From the NCBI GenBank assembly GCA_903813345.2, contig CAIIXF020000002.1, positions 1 to 62,000 on the forward strand: a DNA stretch of 62,000 nucleotides, read 5' to 3'. This stretch comes from Owenia fusiformis. Its lineage: Eukaryota; Annelida; Polychaeta; Sabellida; Oweniidae. Shown piece by piece: positions 35,998 through 47,209 of this stretch (positions are counted from its first letter, which is position 1; each line of letters starts with the position of its first letter). The notes below the pieces were generated by a model that saw nothing but the letters and a program-made list of their open reading frames with translations, had not been told where the DNA came from and ran no database searches. The position numbers and the translations under genes were made by a program.

Positions 35998-36920
35998 TCA
36001 AGGTCAAATGTCAAATGTAAAGTCAGATTTGAACTTCTGAGAATATGTAGATGATTTTGAAAAAAAAATTAAGTAAATTTGAAGCAAGTTGAAAAAAGAC
36101 CTTTTTGACTTTGAAAAGGTCATTGAAGGTCAAATGTCAAATCTAAAGTCAGATTTGAACTTCTGAGAACATGTAGATGATTTTGAAAAAAATTTAGTCA
36201 ATTTGAAGCAAGTTGAAAAAAGACCTTTTTGACCTTGAGAAGGTCATTGAAGGTCAAAGGTCAAATCTAAAGTCAGATTTGAACTTCTGAGAACTTGTAA
36301 AGTCAAATTTGAACTTCTGAAAAGATGTAGATGATTTTGAAAAAAAAATTTGGTCAATTTGAAGCAAATTGAAAACAGACCTTTTTGACCTTTTTTGACC
36401 TTGAGAAGGTCATTGAAGGTCAAATGTCAAATCTAAAGTCAGATTTGAATTTCTGAGAACATGTAGATGATTTTGAAAAAAAAATTTAGTCAATTTGAAG
36501 CAAGTTGAAAAAAGACCTTTTTGACCTTGAGAAGGTCATTGAAGGTCAAAGATCAAATCTAAAGTCAGATTTGAACTTCTGAGAACTTGTAAAGTCAAAT
36601 TTGAACTTCTGAAAAGATGTAGATGATTTTGAAAAAAAAATTTGGTCAATTTGAAAACAGACCTTTTTGACCTTTTTTGACCTTGAGAAGGTCATTAAAG
36701 GTCAAATGTCAAATCTAAAGTCAGATTTGAATTTCTGAGAACATGTAGATGATTTTGAAAAAAAAAATTAGTCAATTTGAAGCAAGTTGAAAAAAGACCT
36801 TTTTGACCTTTTTTGACCTTGAAAAGGTCATTAAAGGTTAAATGTCAAATCTAAAGTCAGATTTGAATTTCTGAGAACATGTAGATGATTTTGAAAAAAA
36901 AAATTAGTCAATTTGAAGCA
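35998..36920. repeat. Satellite of about 125 bp, block 1
   Basis: The unit contains AAGGTCATTGAAGGTCAAAT, CTAAAGTCAGATTTGAA, TCTGAGAACATGTAGATGAT, an A-run, TCAATTTGAAGCAAGTTGAA and GACCTTTTTGACCTT. Units vary in A-run length and in whether GACCTTTTTTGACCTT is doubled. About 7 units run to the gene fragment at 36921. Confidence 0.93.
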
Positions 36921-37720
36921 GTACAAGGTAGGTTTTTTATATTAATTTTGTGAAGTTTCGGCCGCCGTATGCCCGCCATAGAGCAAATATGACTGAGGCT
37001 TTAGCTTTATAGTACAAAATAATACAAAAAGATTCTCTATTTGTTCCAGTGGTAGGAAGTGACTATGACAGCGAGGAAGAAGGTGGACATAGACGCTCCA
37101 CTCGTGCATCAACACGTAGATCTGCACGCAATCAGGCTAAAAAAGCCAAGAAAAAACGGGTTAAATACAGGGAGCCATCGGAATCTGATTTATCAGGATC
37201 TGAGACGGAACAAGATTCAACAAACTCTGACAATAGTGGACCAGTAAAACCAAAGAAAAAATCACGTAAATCTCGGGATGAATCTGATTGGTCCGATGCT
37301 AGTGATTCATCAAGGGATCGATCGAGAAGAAAATCAAGGAAAAAATCTCATAAAGTACAAACAGAATCTGAAAGTGACAGTGACAGTGAAAATGATCGCA
37401 AACTTAAGAAAAAACACAGGTATGAGGAGGATAGCGATTTTGAAGACCATTTAAGTGAGGTTGATGAGAGATATGCTCGTAAAATGAGAAAACGGAAATT
37501 GAAAAAGAAAAAGAAGAAAAAATATTACTCCGATTCAGATAGCAGTTCAAAACATAAATCGAAGAAAAAGAAAGTGGAATCAGAAACTGAGGAAAGTGAC
37601 TCGAATGAAAAAAACAAAAAGAAAAGTAACGTTATTGAATCTGATTCGGAGAAAACTGAAGTTGAGGACAACGCTGGTGATGACGCCCCCTCAAAAGAAA
37701 TAGTAGATGATTCCAAATTA
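36921..37720 (+). pseudogene. Captured gene fragment: intron plus one exon of an RSF1-like, Ser/Glu/Lys-rich chromatin protein
   Basis: The exon runs from 37050 (after acceptor TTGTTCCAG) to about 37720 and encodes roughly 220 residues. It starts VGSDYDSEEEGGHRRSTRAS and then RRSARNQAKKAKKKRVKYRE, followed by alternating acidic Ser and Lys-rich tracts (SDSDSEND, KKKKKKKYYSDSDSSSKHK). The RRS-RNQ-KKRV-Y-E-SESD order resembles the C-terminal region of remodelling and spacing factor 1, but low complexity makes the match weak. A donor-like ACAAG/GTAGGT at 36928 suggests that a piece of the upstream exon and the whole intron came along. Both sides are satellite. The frame then runs into satellite and stops at 37771. 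No other exon of such a gene is seen. Confidence 0.55.
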
Positions 37721-38900
37721 GAAAAAAAAAATTTAGTCAATTTGAAGCAAGTTGAAAAAAGACCTTTTTGACCTTGAGAAGGTCATTGAAGGTCAAAGGT
37801 CAAATCTAAAGTCAGATTTGAACTTCTGAGAACTTGTAAAGTCAAATTTGAACTTCTGAAAAGATGTAGATGATTTTGAAAAAAAAAATTGGTCAATTTG
37901 AAGCAAGTTGAAAACAGACCTTTTTGACCTTTTTTGACCTTGAGAAGGTCATTAAAGGTCAAATGTCAAATCTAAAGTCAGATTTGAATTTCTGAGAACA
38001 TGTAGATGATTTTGAAAAAAAAAATTAGTCAATTTGAAGCAAGTTGAAAAAAGACCTTTTTGACCTTTTTTGACCTTGAGAAGGTCATTAAAGGTTAAAT
38101 GTCAAATCTAAAGTCAGATTTGAATTTCTGAGAACATGTAGATGATTTTGAAAAAAAAAATTAGTCAATTTGAAGCAAGTTGAAAAAAGACCTTTTTGAC
38201 CTTTTTTGACCTTGATAAGGTCATTGAAGGTCAATTGTCAAATCTAAAGTCAAATCTAAAGTCATATTTGAATTTCTGAGAACATGTAGATGATTATTAA
38301 AAAAAATTTAGTCAATTTGAAGCAAGATGAAAAAATACCTTTTTGACCTTTTTGGACATTGAGAAGGTCATTGAAGGTCAAATGTCAAATCTAAAGTCAG
38401 ATTTGAATTTCTGAGTACATGTAGATGATTTTGAAAAAAAATTAGTCAATTTGAAGCAAGTTGAAAAAAGACCTTTTTGACCTTTTTTGACCTTGAGAAG
38501 GTCATTGAAGGTCAAATGTCAAATCTAAAGTCAAATCTAAAGTCAGATATGAATTTCTGAGAACACGTAGATGATTTTGAAAAAAAAATTTAGTCAATTT
38601 GAAGCAAGTTGAAAACAGACCTTTTTGACCTTTTTTGACCTTGAGAAGGTCATTGAAGGTCAAATGTCCAATCTAAAGTTAGATTTGAAGGTCAAATGTC
38701 AAATCTAAAGTCAGATTTGAATTTCTGAGAACATGTAGATGATTTTGAAAAAAAAATTAGTCAATGTGAAGCAAGTTGAAAAAAGACCTTTTTGACCTTG
38801 AGAAGGTCATTGAAGGTCAAATGTCAAATCTAAAGTCAGATTTGAACTTCTGAGAACATGTAGATGATTTAGAAAAAAATTGAAGTCAATCTAAACAGTA
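37712..38900. repeat. Satellite of about 125 bp, block 2
   Basis: Same unit as block 1, resuming directly at the end of the gene fragment, about 9-10 units. One region near 38660-38700 has a partial-unit duplication. The array ends near 38900. Confidence 0.93.
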
Positions 38901-38935
38901 TTTGTTAAGTTATAGGAAGTTGTAAGAAATTGTTA

Positions 38936-39075
38936 CAGACGCCGGACGCCGGACGCCAACCTCCAACCACCAACCACCAACCGCCAACCACCAACCGCCA
39001 ACCACCAACCGCCGTCGCAAAAAAAAACGGAGACCATAACAATATGTCACCACTTTTGGTGGTGACATAAAAATG
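38936..39075. repeat. GC-rich microsatellite plus hairpin at the satellite end
   Basis: GACGCCGGACGCCGGACGCC is followed by CCAACCA/CCAACCG heptamers (38936-39015). Next comes a perfect hairpin, ATGTCACCAC TTTTG GTGGTGACAT (about 39043-39067). Dispersed elements of marine invertebrates can end in such tracts; which element this is cannot be told here. Confidence 0.7.
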
Positions 39076-39349
39076 ATGTAAGGTATGATCTCTGATTGAT
39101 TATAAATTTCTAACCAGTTCCATCTATAGCATACAATGACATTTTTGTTCCCGTTCCATTTGCTCAGTTTGTAATACGACCATGGATCAATGAGTATCAT
39201 GGCATTCCATGGAAAGGCTCCGGCCAATTTGAAGGTGTGTATCTACGATTGGTATATAGTGCGTATTAAGTGAGAAGTGTAAACACTAAACGCCACTTCA
39301 GGGCTTTCAATACCAACTTCACAAATCAATTTCATCATTGGCGGAGTAA

Positions 39350-40070
39350 ATATTGTATTCCTGATATAGTTACTTTATTTTGGGTTTCATGTTATGATCC
39401 TTTAACACTGTATTGTATTCCTGATATAGTTACTTCATTTTGGGTTTTATGTTATGATCCTTTAACACTGTATTGTATTCCTGATATAGTTACTTCATTT
39501 TGGGTTTGATGTTATAATCCTTTAACACTGTATTGTATTCCTGATATAGTTACTTCATTTTGGGGTTTATGTTATGATCCTTTAACACTGTATTGTATTC
39601 CTGATATAGTTACTTCATTTTGGGTTTCATGTTATGATCCTTTAACACTGTATTGTATTCCTGATATAGTTACTTCATTTTGGGTTTCATGTTATGATCT
39701 TTTAACACTGTATTGTATTCCTGATATAGTTACTTCATTTTGGGTTTGATGTTATGATCCTTTAACACTGTATTGTATTCCTGATATAGTTACTTCATTT
39801 TGGGTTTCATGTTATGATCTTTTAACACTGTATTGTATTCCTGATATAGTTACTTCATTTTGGGTTTTATGTTATGATCCTTTAACACTGTATTGTATTC
39901 CTGATATAGTTACTTCATTTTGGGTTTTATGTTATGATCCTTTAACACTGTATTGTATTCCTGATATAGTTACTTCATTTTGGGTTTTATGTTATGATCC
40001 TTTAACACTGTATTGTATTCCTGATATAGTTACTTCATTTTGGGTTTTATGTTATGATCCTTTAACACTG
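39350..40070. repeat. 60-bp tandem array, 12 copies
   Basis: The unit TATTGTATTCCTGATATAGT through CCTTTAACACTG repeats every 60 bp without indels. Copies differ at only a few positions, mainly in GGGTTTCAT/GGGTTTTAT/GGGTTTGAT. Confidence 0.97.
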
Positions 40071-40079
40071 CTTTGAATG

Positions 40080-41180
40080 AGTTAGATTTGAATTAAACCT
40101 GTAAGTTTTGAATGGATCGGAATATTTGAATTAAATCTAAATCACTCTACCTTGTAGATCTATTCATTGTTTTCCAGGTATTCCTATACAATTTATATTA
40201 TTGATCATGATTACAATTTTATTTGCTTTATTCCTTTCAAGCGCCTATCAAGGTCACTATAGTTTTCGTCTCAAGACCAGGAGATTGATTCTTATCACCG
40301 TAGGCGGTTTTCATTCGTCGATAACACAAGATACATGCAATCTGATGATTCAATGATTTGATTCATTTCTTTTATGTCTAGCAAGACTAGATATATATCA
40401 GGAAATATCACATTTTCGGGCAGAGTTTGGCATTTTGATAGTACTTATATCGTGGGTGGAATTCTTGTTCTTGCATCATAAATTTCTTTAAACTAATACA
40501 AAACTTAACATTTCATTTTATAATTTCAAAAATGCTGCTGGTTATGTTTCTATCAAAGTATCGAGGAATTTAACACGAGTAGTATATGAAACATTTGTCA
40601 AACTAAATTGTACATGTGGATTTCGAATCTCATGTTAAATAGTAGACACCATTTTAATAAAATAAGCATAATGTTGCAATTTGCGGGCATACTTTGTAAA
40701 ATGACAAAACTAGATTTTCAGAATATTTTCTTTATCCTTCACCCAATTTAAGATCTGGCAATGGTACCCCCCCCCCCCCCCATTTGTCCAACCCCTTAAA
40801 TTCTGTATTCATGGTTTACGGTAAACAAAGCTATGTATGCCCTGGAATGAATAACCCATATTGATAAAAAGCATGTAGCATCCCAAAATAACCACATTTG
40901 CATTCGGTCAATAAAGCAATAGCAAATGTAGCCTATCTATGCAACTATTGTTTTATTCAGTTGTTCCCAAGAAACAAGATGCATCGCTGTTATAGATCCC
41001 AAGGACTGGAGACCTTCCCACTAATACAGGTTACCATTGCATAATAAACAGTATTTAGAGAAGATATTATTTATATTTTTTGTTTTAATCAAAATTGTGT
41101 ATTTTGTCATACATACGCTCTCATACAATTTCGTTGATATCACATTTGGTCGTATGCGTTGATGGATTTACCAGGCCCAG
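40080..41180. other. No gene seen
   Basis: AT-rich non-coding sequence with one C-homopolymer run near 40770-40781. Confidence 0.6.
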
Positions 41181-41189
41181 GACTTTAAC

Positions 41190-41620
41190 TGTATTTACGA
41201 GTGGTGAACTTTATTTGCTGGAGTGAAATTGTACTTGCCAAGACTAAACTGTATTTGCCATAATGATTGCTAAACTGTATTTGATGAACTGAAACTACAA
41301 TTTGCCAATATTTAAATGAATGTGCCAATCCTTAATTGAATTAACTATAAACTGTATTTGCCAACACTAAACTTTATTTGTTGGAGTGAAACTGTATTTG
41401 CCATCGTTTTACTGTATTTGATAAACTGAAACTACAATTTGCCAATGAATACTTAAATGTATTTGCCAATCCTTAATTGAATTTACTGGAAACTGTATTT
41501 GCAAAGACTAAACTTTATTTACCAATGCTAAACTGTATTTGATAGACTAAAACTATAATTTGCCAGTTTTGATTGTGCTTTACGTAATTATCAATGCCAA
41601 ACTATATTTATTAGAGCTAA
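41190..41620. repeat. Degenerate minisatellite around AAACTGTATTTGCCAA
   Basis: The core ACTGTATTTGCCA recurs about 15 times with variable spacing and substitutions. It is non-coding. Confidence 0.8.
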
Positions 41621-41649
41621 ATTACAAGGCCAGCTACAAATATATGAAT

Positions 41650-43540
41650 AGAATACGACATAATGGGCATGGTTCAGTTCAAATGGTACACATTCCTTAA
41701 TCCCTAGAATTTTCTCTTTGAGGAATTTCCCGTAGAAATCAAATGGGACAGTTCCAAGCAGATTTTGAGATAACAGGTAAGTAAATCTTTAATACACACC
41801 TTATTGGGTTATTTTAGTTTTTATCGCAACACAAAAAGATGTGTATCAAAAATGCTACTAAACTAAACCTTTACTAAAATGTTTAGTTCCTTGCGCATGC
41901 TCAATGTTCGTAACTTGCGCATGCGCATTGGTTGAATTGGTGCAAAAATGTCATGTGACTAAAGGGACTATTCATAATGGTAAGGGCCGATTAAATTTGT
42001 TTTCATTCTCAACCTTTTGATTTTACAGATAAAGTTAGCAATTTATCAATTAAATTTCAAAATACACATGTATTGAAAAGTAATTTACCTAATATTAGTT
42101 TCATTAATGAAATTAAAAGAAAACCATTTTTATCTACAGCGAGATAATGATCGTAATGGCTACTGACGATGCAATTTTCATTCACATTCAAAACTTTGAA
42201 TTCCCGCTGCTACAAAGCAGTGAAGGTGAAAACGAGTTATTATATAAAAAACATGTATCTGAAAATCACAGATTCAACCTTATTAAGCATATATTTCAAT
42301 CATAAACGGCTCACAAGTTCAGATTTTTCTTTCTAAAAATCGTCTGGCTTTAGCCAGGTGTGTTCAGTAATATAAAGTAAGGGTAGCTGGCAATTGGAGG
42401 TTACTGCTTTAGCCTTCAACTTTACAATTCCCAAGCCTGTGATCCCCTTCTTCTACATTTCCCTAAATTATAATTTTACACCTTCTCATACCAGCGATTC
42501 GCGAATATCCTGCCATGATATATGGATTAAGTTGGCCTCAGGAGGAAAATTAAACACGGTGTAGAATCTATTAAAATGTTTTGTGTGCCTTTGACATATA
42601 CCTTTAAAAGGTTATGCGCTATTTGTCCATCTTTTGAATGGTAACAGTTTAATTTGAAAATATAGTACCCCACACAAGTTTTTGATAGTAAATTTGACCC
42701 GTGATTTGGACTCTCTAACATATACTATTTGTTATCAAATTTAGCAAATATAAACTAGAGCTTCCAGCATTGGACTTTTTTATTGAGCCATATGTTTAAT
42801 AATGGTTAAATGGCAGTAGTTTCAAAATGCTACAGTGCCCAATGTTTGACCAAATTCCTACATTGTTTCAATGTTAAAACTCAGTAGTACATTTTAACAT
42901 TTTCATGATTCAACCATGACAAAAGTATATTTTGTATATTTCAAAAATAAAACGTTGATGGACCTGTACTTATAGACAGGCTACTCATAGACTACTTCAA
43001 AAATACCATAGAGGCCTACTTTTGACGGAGTGTTATTGTTCAAATAAGATATTATTTTTGAGTAAATAAAATTGTTAAAATCAGCAATTCTTAATTTTGA
43101 TTTTATTACGTCAAATTGGTTAAAACGCATTAATAACACCCTTGCTTCAGTTGCTTGCATTTTTATTGTTATTGAGTAAAATAAAAGCAAAAGATCAAAT
43201 GTTGGAAATTGCCTCTAGTTTATGTGTGCTAAATGTAATTACAAAATAGTATTTAATAGGGGAGTTACCTCATGGGGCAATGAGGTGGGTGAAACAATTA
43301 CAAAATAGTTGATAAAGTGTTGAAAGGGGACTTGAGTGAAGAAATAGTATGCACGGAAATATTTGAACAATAGAGTGTACAATCAACCAAAAGAGGCTAC
43401 TAATCAATTAGTGAGATCAATGTACTTTAGTAAGAGAAAGCTCTTTGGGTTACTAGCTCCTTGTTATATTCCTTGTAATATGTAAACTAATGAAATAATT
43501 TTTATAAGGGCCCATTTTATTCACTTGAAACAAACAACAA
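41650..43540. other. No gene seen
   Basis: No open frame longer than about 70 codons and no recognisable splice-linked exons. Confidence 0.55.
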
Positions 43541-43559
43541 ATAAATTACTATAGTATTC

Positions 43560-44175
43560 AAACCACACAAACGAAGACTTTCTTTCGCTGATATAGGAGA
43601 CATGAAACAATCAAAATGGCTAATCTTTATCACCGGAAACAAAGAAACCACACGAAGACTTTCTTTCACTGACATAGGAGACTTAAAACAATCCAAAGGG
43701 CTAATCTTTATCACTGGAAACAAAGAAACCACATGAAGACTTTCTTTCACTGACATAGGAGACTTAAAACAATCCAAAGGGCTAATCTTTATCATTGGAA
43801 ACAAAGAAACCACATGAAGACTTTCTTTCACTGACATAGGAGACTTAAAACAATCCAAAGGGCTAATCTTTATCACCGGAAACAAAGAAACCACATGAAG
43901 ACTTTCTTTCACTGACATAGGAGACTTAAAACAATCCAAAGGGCTAATCTTTATCACCGGAAACAAAGAAACCACACGAAGACTTTCTTTCACTGACATA
44001 GGAGACTTAAAACAATCCAAAGGGCTAATCTTTATCACCGGAAACAAAGAAACCACACGAAGACTTTCTTTCACTGACATAGGAGACTTAAAACAATCCA
44101 AAGGGCTAATCTTTATCACCGGAAACAAAGAAACCACACGAAGACTTTCTTTCACTGATATAGGAGATTTAAAAC
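43560..44175. repeat. 81-bp tandem array, about 7.5 copies
   Basis: The unit contains GAAGACTTTCTTTCACTGAC, AACAATCCAAAGGGCTAATC and TTTATCACCGGAAACAAAGA. Because 81 is divisible by 3, the minus strand keeps a 225-codon open frame (43517-44194) with a 27-residue repeat, MSVKESLRVVSLFPVIKIS and so on. No start context, splice sites or family match support a protein. Confidence 0.93.
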
Positions 44176-44708
44176 AAGTCAAGGAATATTTCACAATAGA
44201 TAAAACAAATCAAATAGCCTTTTATTGGTTTTCACGAGGCTTTCTAAAATCGCTCAAAACATGTGTCCCACAAGACTCCTGCGTTATACCTCAATTTGGT
44301 GTCATTATAAGGGCCGTTGGGCATTACATGCTATTTACCACTCATTTGCAGAGAAGAGTGTAACCAGCTAATATAGATAAAGGATAACTGGCTCTATTTA
44401 GCAGCAACCGTTATTTTAATACGTACTCATCAGCAAATTGTAGAGGGGACTGTTACTATTCGATACAGATAAAGAGTATCTGACTCCACAATTATATTTT
44501 ACACTCTTGAGTGTTATCAGATTATAATACAATGCGTGTTCATTAATCATTACTGACTGTCCTTCTGTATTATAGATAGATATAACAATGCTCTTATTAC
44601 ACACGCGTGACCTGCTTTCTGCTTAAGAACCGGGCGAAGGGGATTCTCATTCAGGAGACATACCTGAATGACTCTAACTTCCAGAGACAATTTGATATAC
44701 TGATTGCT

Positions 44709-46145
44709 GCATTCCATTGCCTCCACACCAACAACATTCATCACATTGCCTCCTCACCAACAACATTCATTACATTGCCTCCACACCAACAACATTCATC
44801 ACATTGCCTCCTCACCAACAACATTCATCACATTGCCTCCACACCAACAACATTCATCACATTGTCTCCACACCAACAACATTCATCACATTGCCTCCAC
44901 ACCAACAACAGTCATCACATTGCCTCCACACCGACAATATTCATCACATTGCCTCCACACCAACAACAGTCATCACATTGCCTCCACACCAACAACATTC
45001 ATCACATTGCCTCCACACCAACAACATTCATCACATTGCCTCCACACCAACAACATTCATCACATTGCCTCCACACCAACAACATTCATCACATTGCCTC
45101 CACACCAACAACATTCATCACATTGCCTCCACACCAACAACATTCATCACGTTGCCTCCACACCAACAACATTCATCACATTGCCTCCCCACCAACAACA
45201 GTCATCACATTGCCTCCACACCAACAACATTCATCACATTGCCTCCACACCAACAACATTCATCACATTGCCTCCACACCAACAACATTCATCACATTGC
45301 CGCCTCACCAACAACATTAATCACATTGCCTCCATACCAACAACATTCATCACATTGCCTCCACACCAACAATATTCATCACATTGCCTCCACACCAACA
45401 ATATTCATCACATTGCCTCCACACCAACAACATTCATCACATTGCCTCCACACCAACAACATTCATCACATTGCCTCCTCACCAACAACATTCATCACAT
45501 TGCATCCCAACCAACAACATCCATCACATTGCCTCCACACCAACAACATTCATCACATTGCCTCCACACCAACAACATTCATCACATTGCCTCCACACCA
45601 ACAACATTCATCACATTGCCTCCACACCAACAACATTCATCACATTGCCTCCACACCAACAACATTCATCACATTGCCTCCACACCAACAACATTCATCA
45701 CATTGCCTCCACACCAACAACATTCATCACATTGCCTCCACACCAACAACATTCATCACATTGCCTCCACACCAACAACATTCATCACATTGCCTCCACA
45801 CCAACAACATTCATCACATTGCCTCCACACCAACAACATTCATCACGTTGCCTCCACACCAACAACATTCATCACATTGCCTCCCCACCAACAACAGTCA
45901 TCACATTGCCTCCACACCAACAACATTCATCACATTGCCTCCACACCAACAACATTCATCACATTGCCTCCACACCAACAACATTCATCACATTGCCTTC
46001 ACACCAACAACATTCATCACATTGCCTTCACACCAACAACATTCATCACATTGCCTTCACACCAACAACATTCATCACATTGCCTCCACACCAACAACAC
46101 TCATCACATTGCCTCCACACCAACAACATTCATCACATTGCCTTA
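44709..46145. repeat. 29-bp tandem array, about 49 copies
   Basis: The unit is CATTGCCTCCACACCAACAA followed by CATTCATCA. It is highly homogeneous, with occasional variants (CTCACC, CCCACC, CAGTC). A higher-order duplication is visible: the variant block ATCACGTTGCC...CCCCACCAACAACAGTC occurs at about 45150-45200 and again at 45845-45900. All three plus frames are open because the unit has no stop triplet in any frame. It is not a gene. Confidence 0.97.
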
Positions 46146-46400
46146 TAACATTCGGTGACGTTCATCACTGCCTTATCATCATGCCTCAACACAATCGCTG
46201 ACACCATTGCTCCATCACAATGATTTTTACATTAGGCGGCATTCATCATTGCCTCATCAAACTGCCTCATCACCACCGACATTCATCATCGCCTCATCAC
46301 ATTGCCTCATCACATTGCCTCACTACCACCGACATTCAACATCACCTCGTCAAATTGTTTTATCATCGAAACATTCATCATTGCCTAATCACAATGTGCT
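46146..46400. repeat. Degenerate tail of the 29-bp array
   Basis: CATTCATCATTGCCTCATCA-like and CCACCGACATTCA-like units continue with lower regularity. Confidence 0.7.
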
Positions 46401-46515
46401 CATATTAAATCGTGTAAATGGCACCCCCTATTCTATCTATGTACTAGCTATATTTCTAAATACAAAGTGAACTTATTGATTATGCAGGTCTTTACAAAAA
46501 GCTACACTGTCCCTA

Positions 46516-47202
46516 ATGGCCTAGTCACATAGCCCGGCCGATGAGGTTACGATGAGCCAGCGATGCAATTTTCACCGAACTCGGCCGAACACCGGCCGGA
46601 CACCGGCCGGACATCCGTGGCGTTTGTTGCTTAAAACCGCATCGGTGGTAGCTCGGTGAAATTTTAACTTCGGAGTAAAATTTCACCGGGCTCTCACCGA
46701 GCTCCCTCATCATGTCATCGCAGCCCCATCGTAACCACATCGGAAAACACGTCGGCCGGTGCATGGCCGAGTATCGGCCGGTGTCCCGTGCATCTGAGAC
46801 AACCAGAGGACGAGGTTTTTTTAACGGACAGCGGCCGAGCTCCGACCGAGCTCCGGCCGATGTGGGACAGAGCATCGGCCGGTCACTGTTCAAAGCCCGT
46901 TAACAACCCGGCCGGCGATCGCACGGTGTCCTGTTACCTGCTCGGGTACCGGCCGTATTCCTTCCGATGTCAGGCCGACCTCCGGCCGGTAGTTGCTGCC
47001 ACATCGGCAGAAAAAAACTACCATTTTGAGACAGACTCCGTACGGTCACCGGCCGGTGTTCGGTCGGTCGCCTGAAGATGTCCGGACGGAGTCCGTTCAC
47101 GTCACCGAGCTCTGCTTCCGATGAGGAGAGCTCGGTGGCACCAAAAAAATCCACCGAGCTCTACCGATGCCGGACATCGGCCGGGCTATGTGACTAGGCC
47201 AT
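46516..47202. mobile_element. GC-rich inverted-repeat element, 687 bp, TA flanks
   Basis: The left end ATGGCCTAGTCACATAGCCC (46516) and the right end, its exact inverse, match for about 28 bp. TA lies on both sides (46514-46515 and 47203-47204). The interior is rich in CCGGCCGG, ACCGAGCTC and CATCGGCCG motifs and is far more GC-rich than the surroundings. No transposase is seen; the frames at 46525-47154 come from the GC-rich repeat content. Confidence 0.85.
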
Positions 47203-47209
47203 TACACTC

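Noticed and set aside
44704-46201. His/Thr/Pro-rich proteins of 237-494 codons
   Set aside because: Three overlapping frames of a 29-bp repeat; no independent coding evidence.
46525-47154. Arg/Pro-rich frames on both strands
   Set aside because: They come from the GC-rich inverted-repeat element and have no family features.
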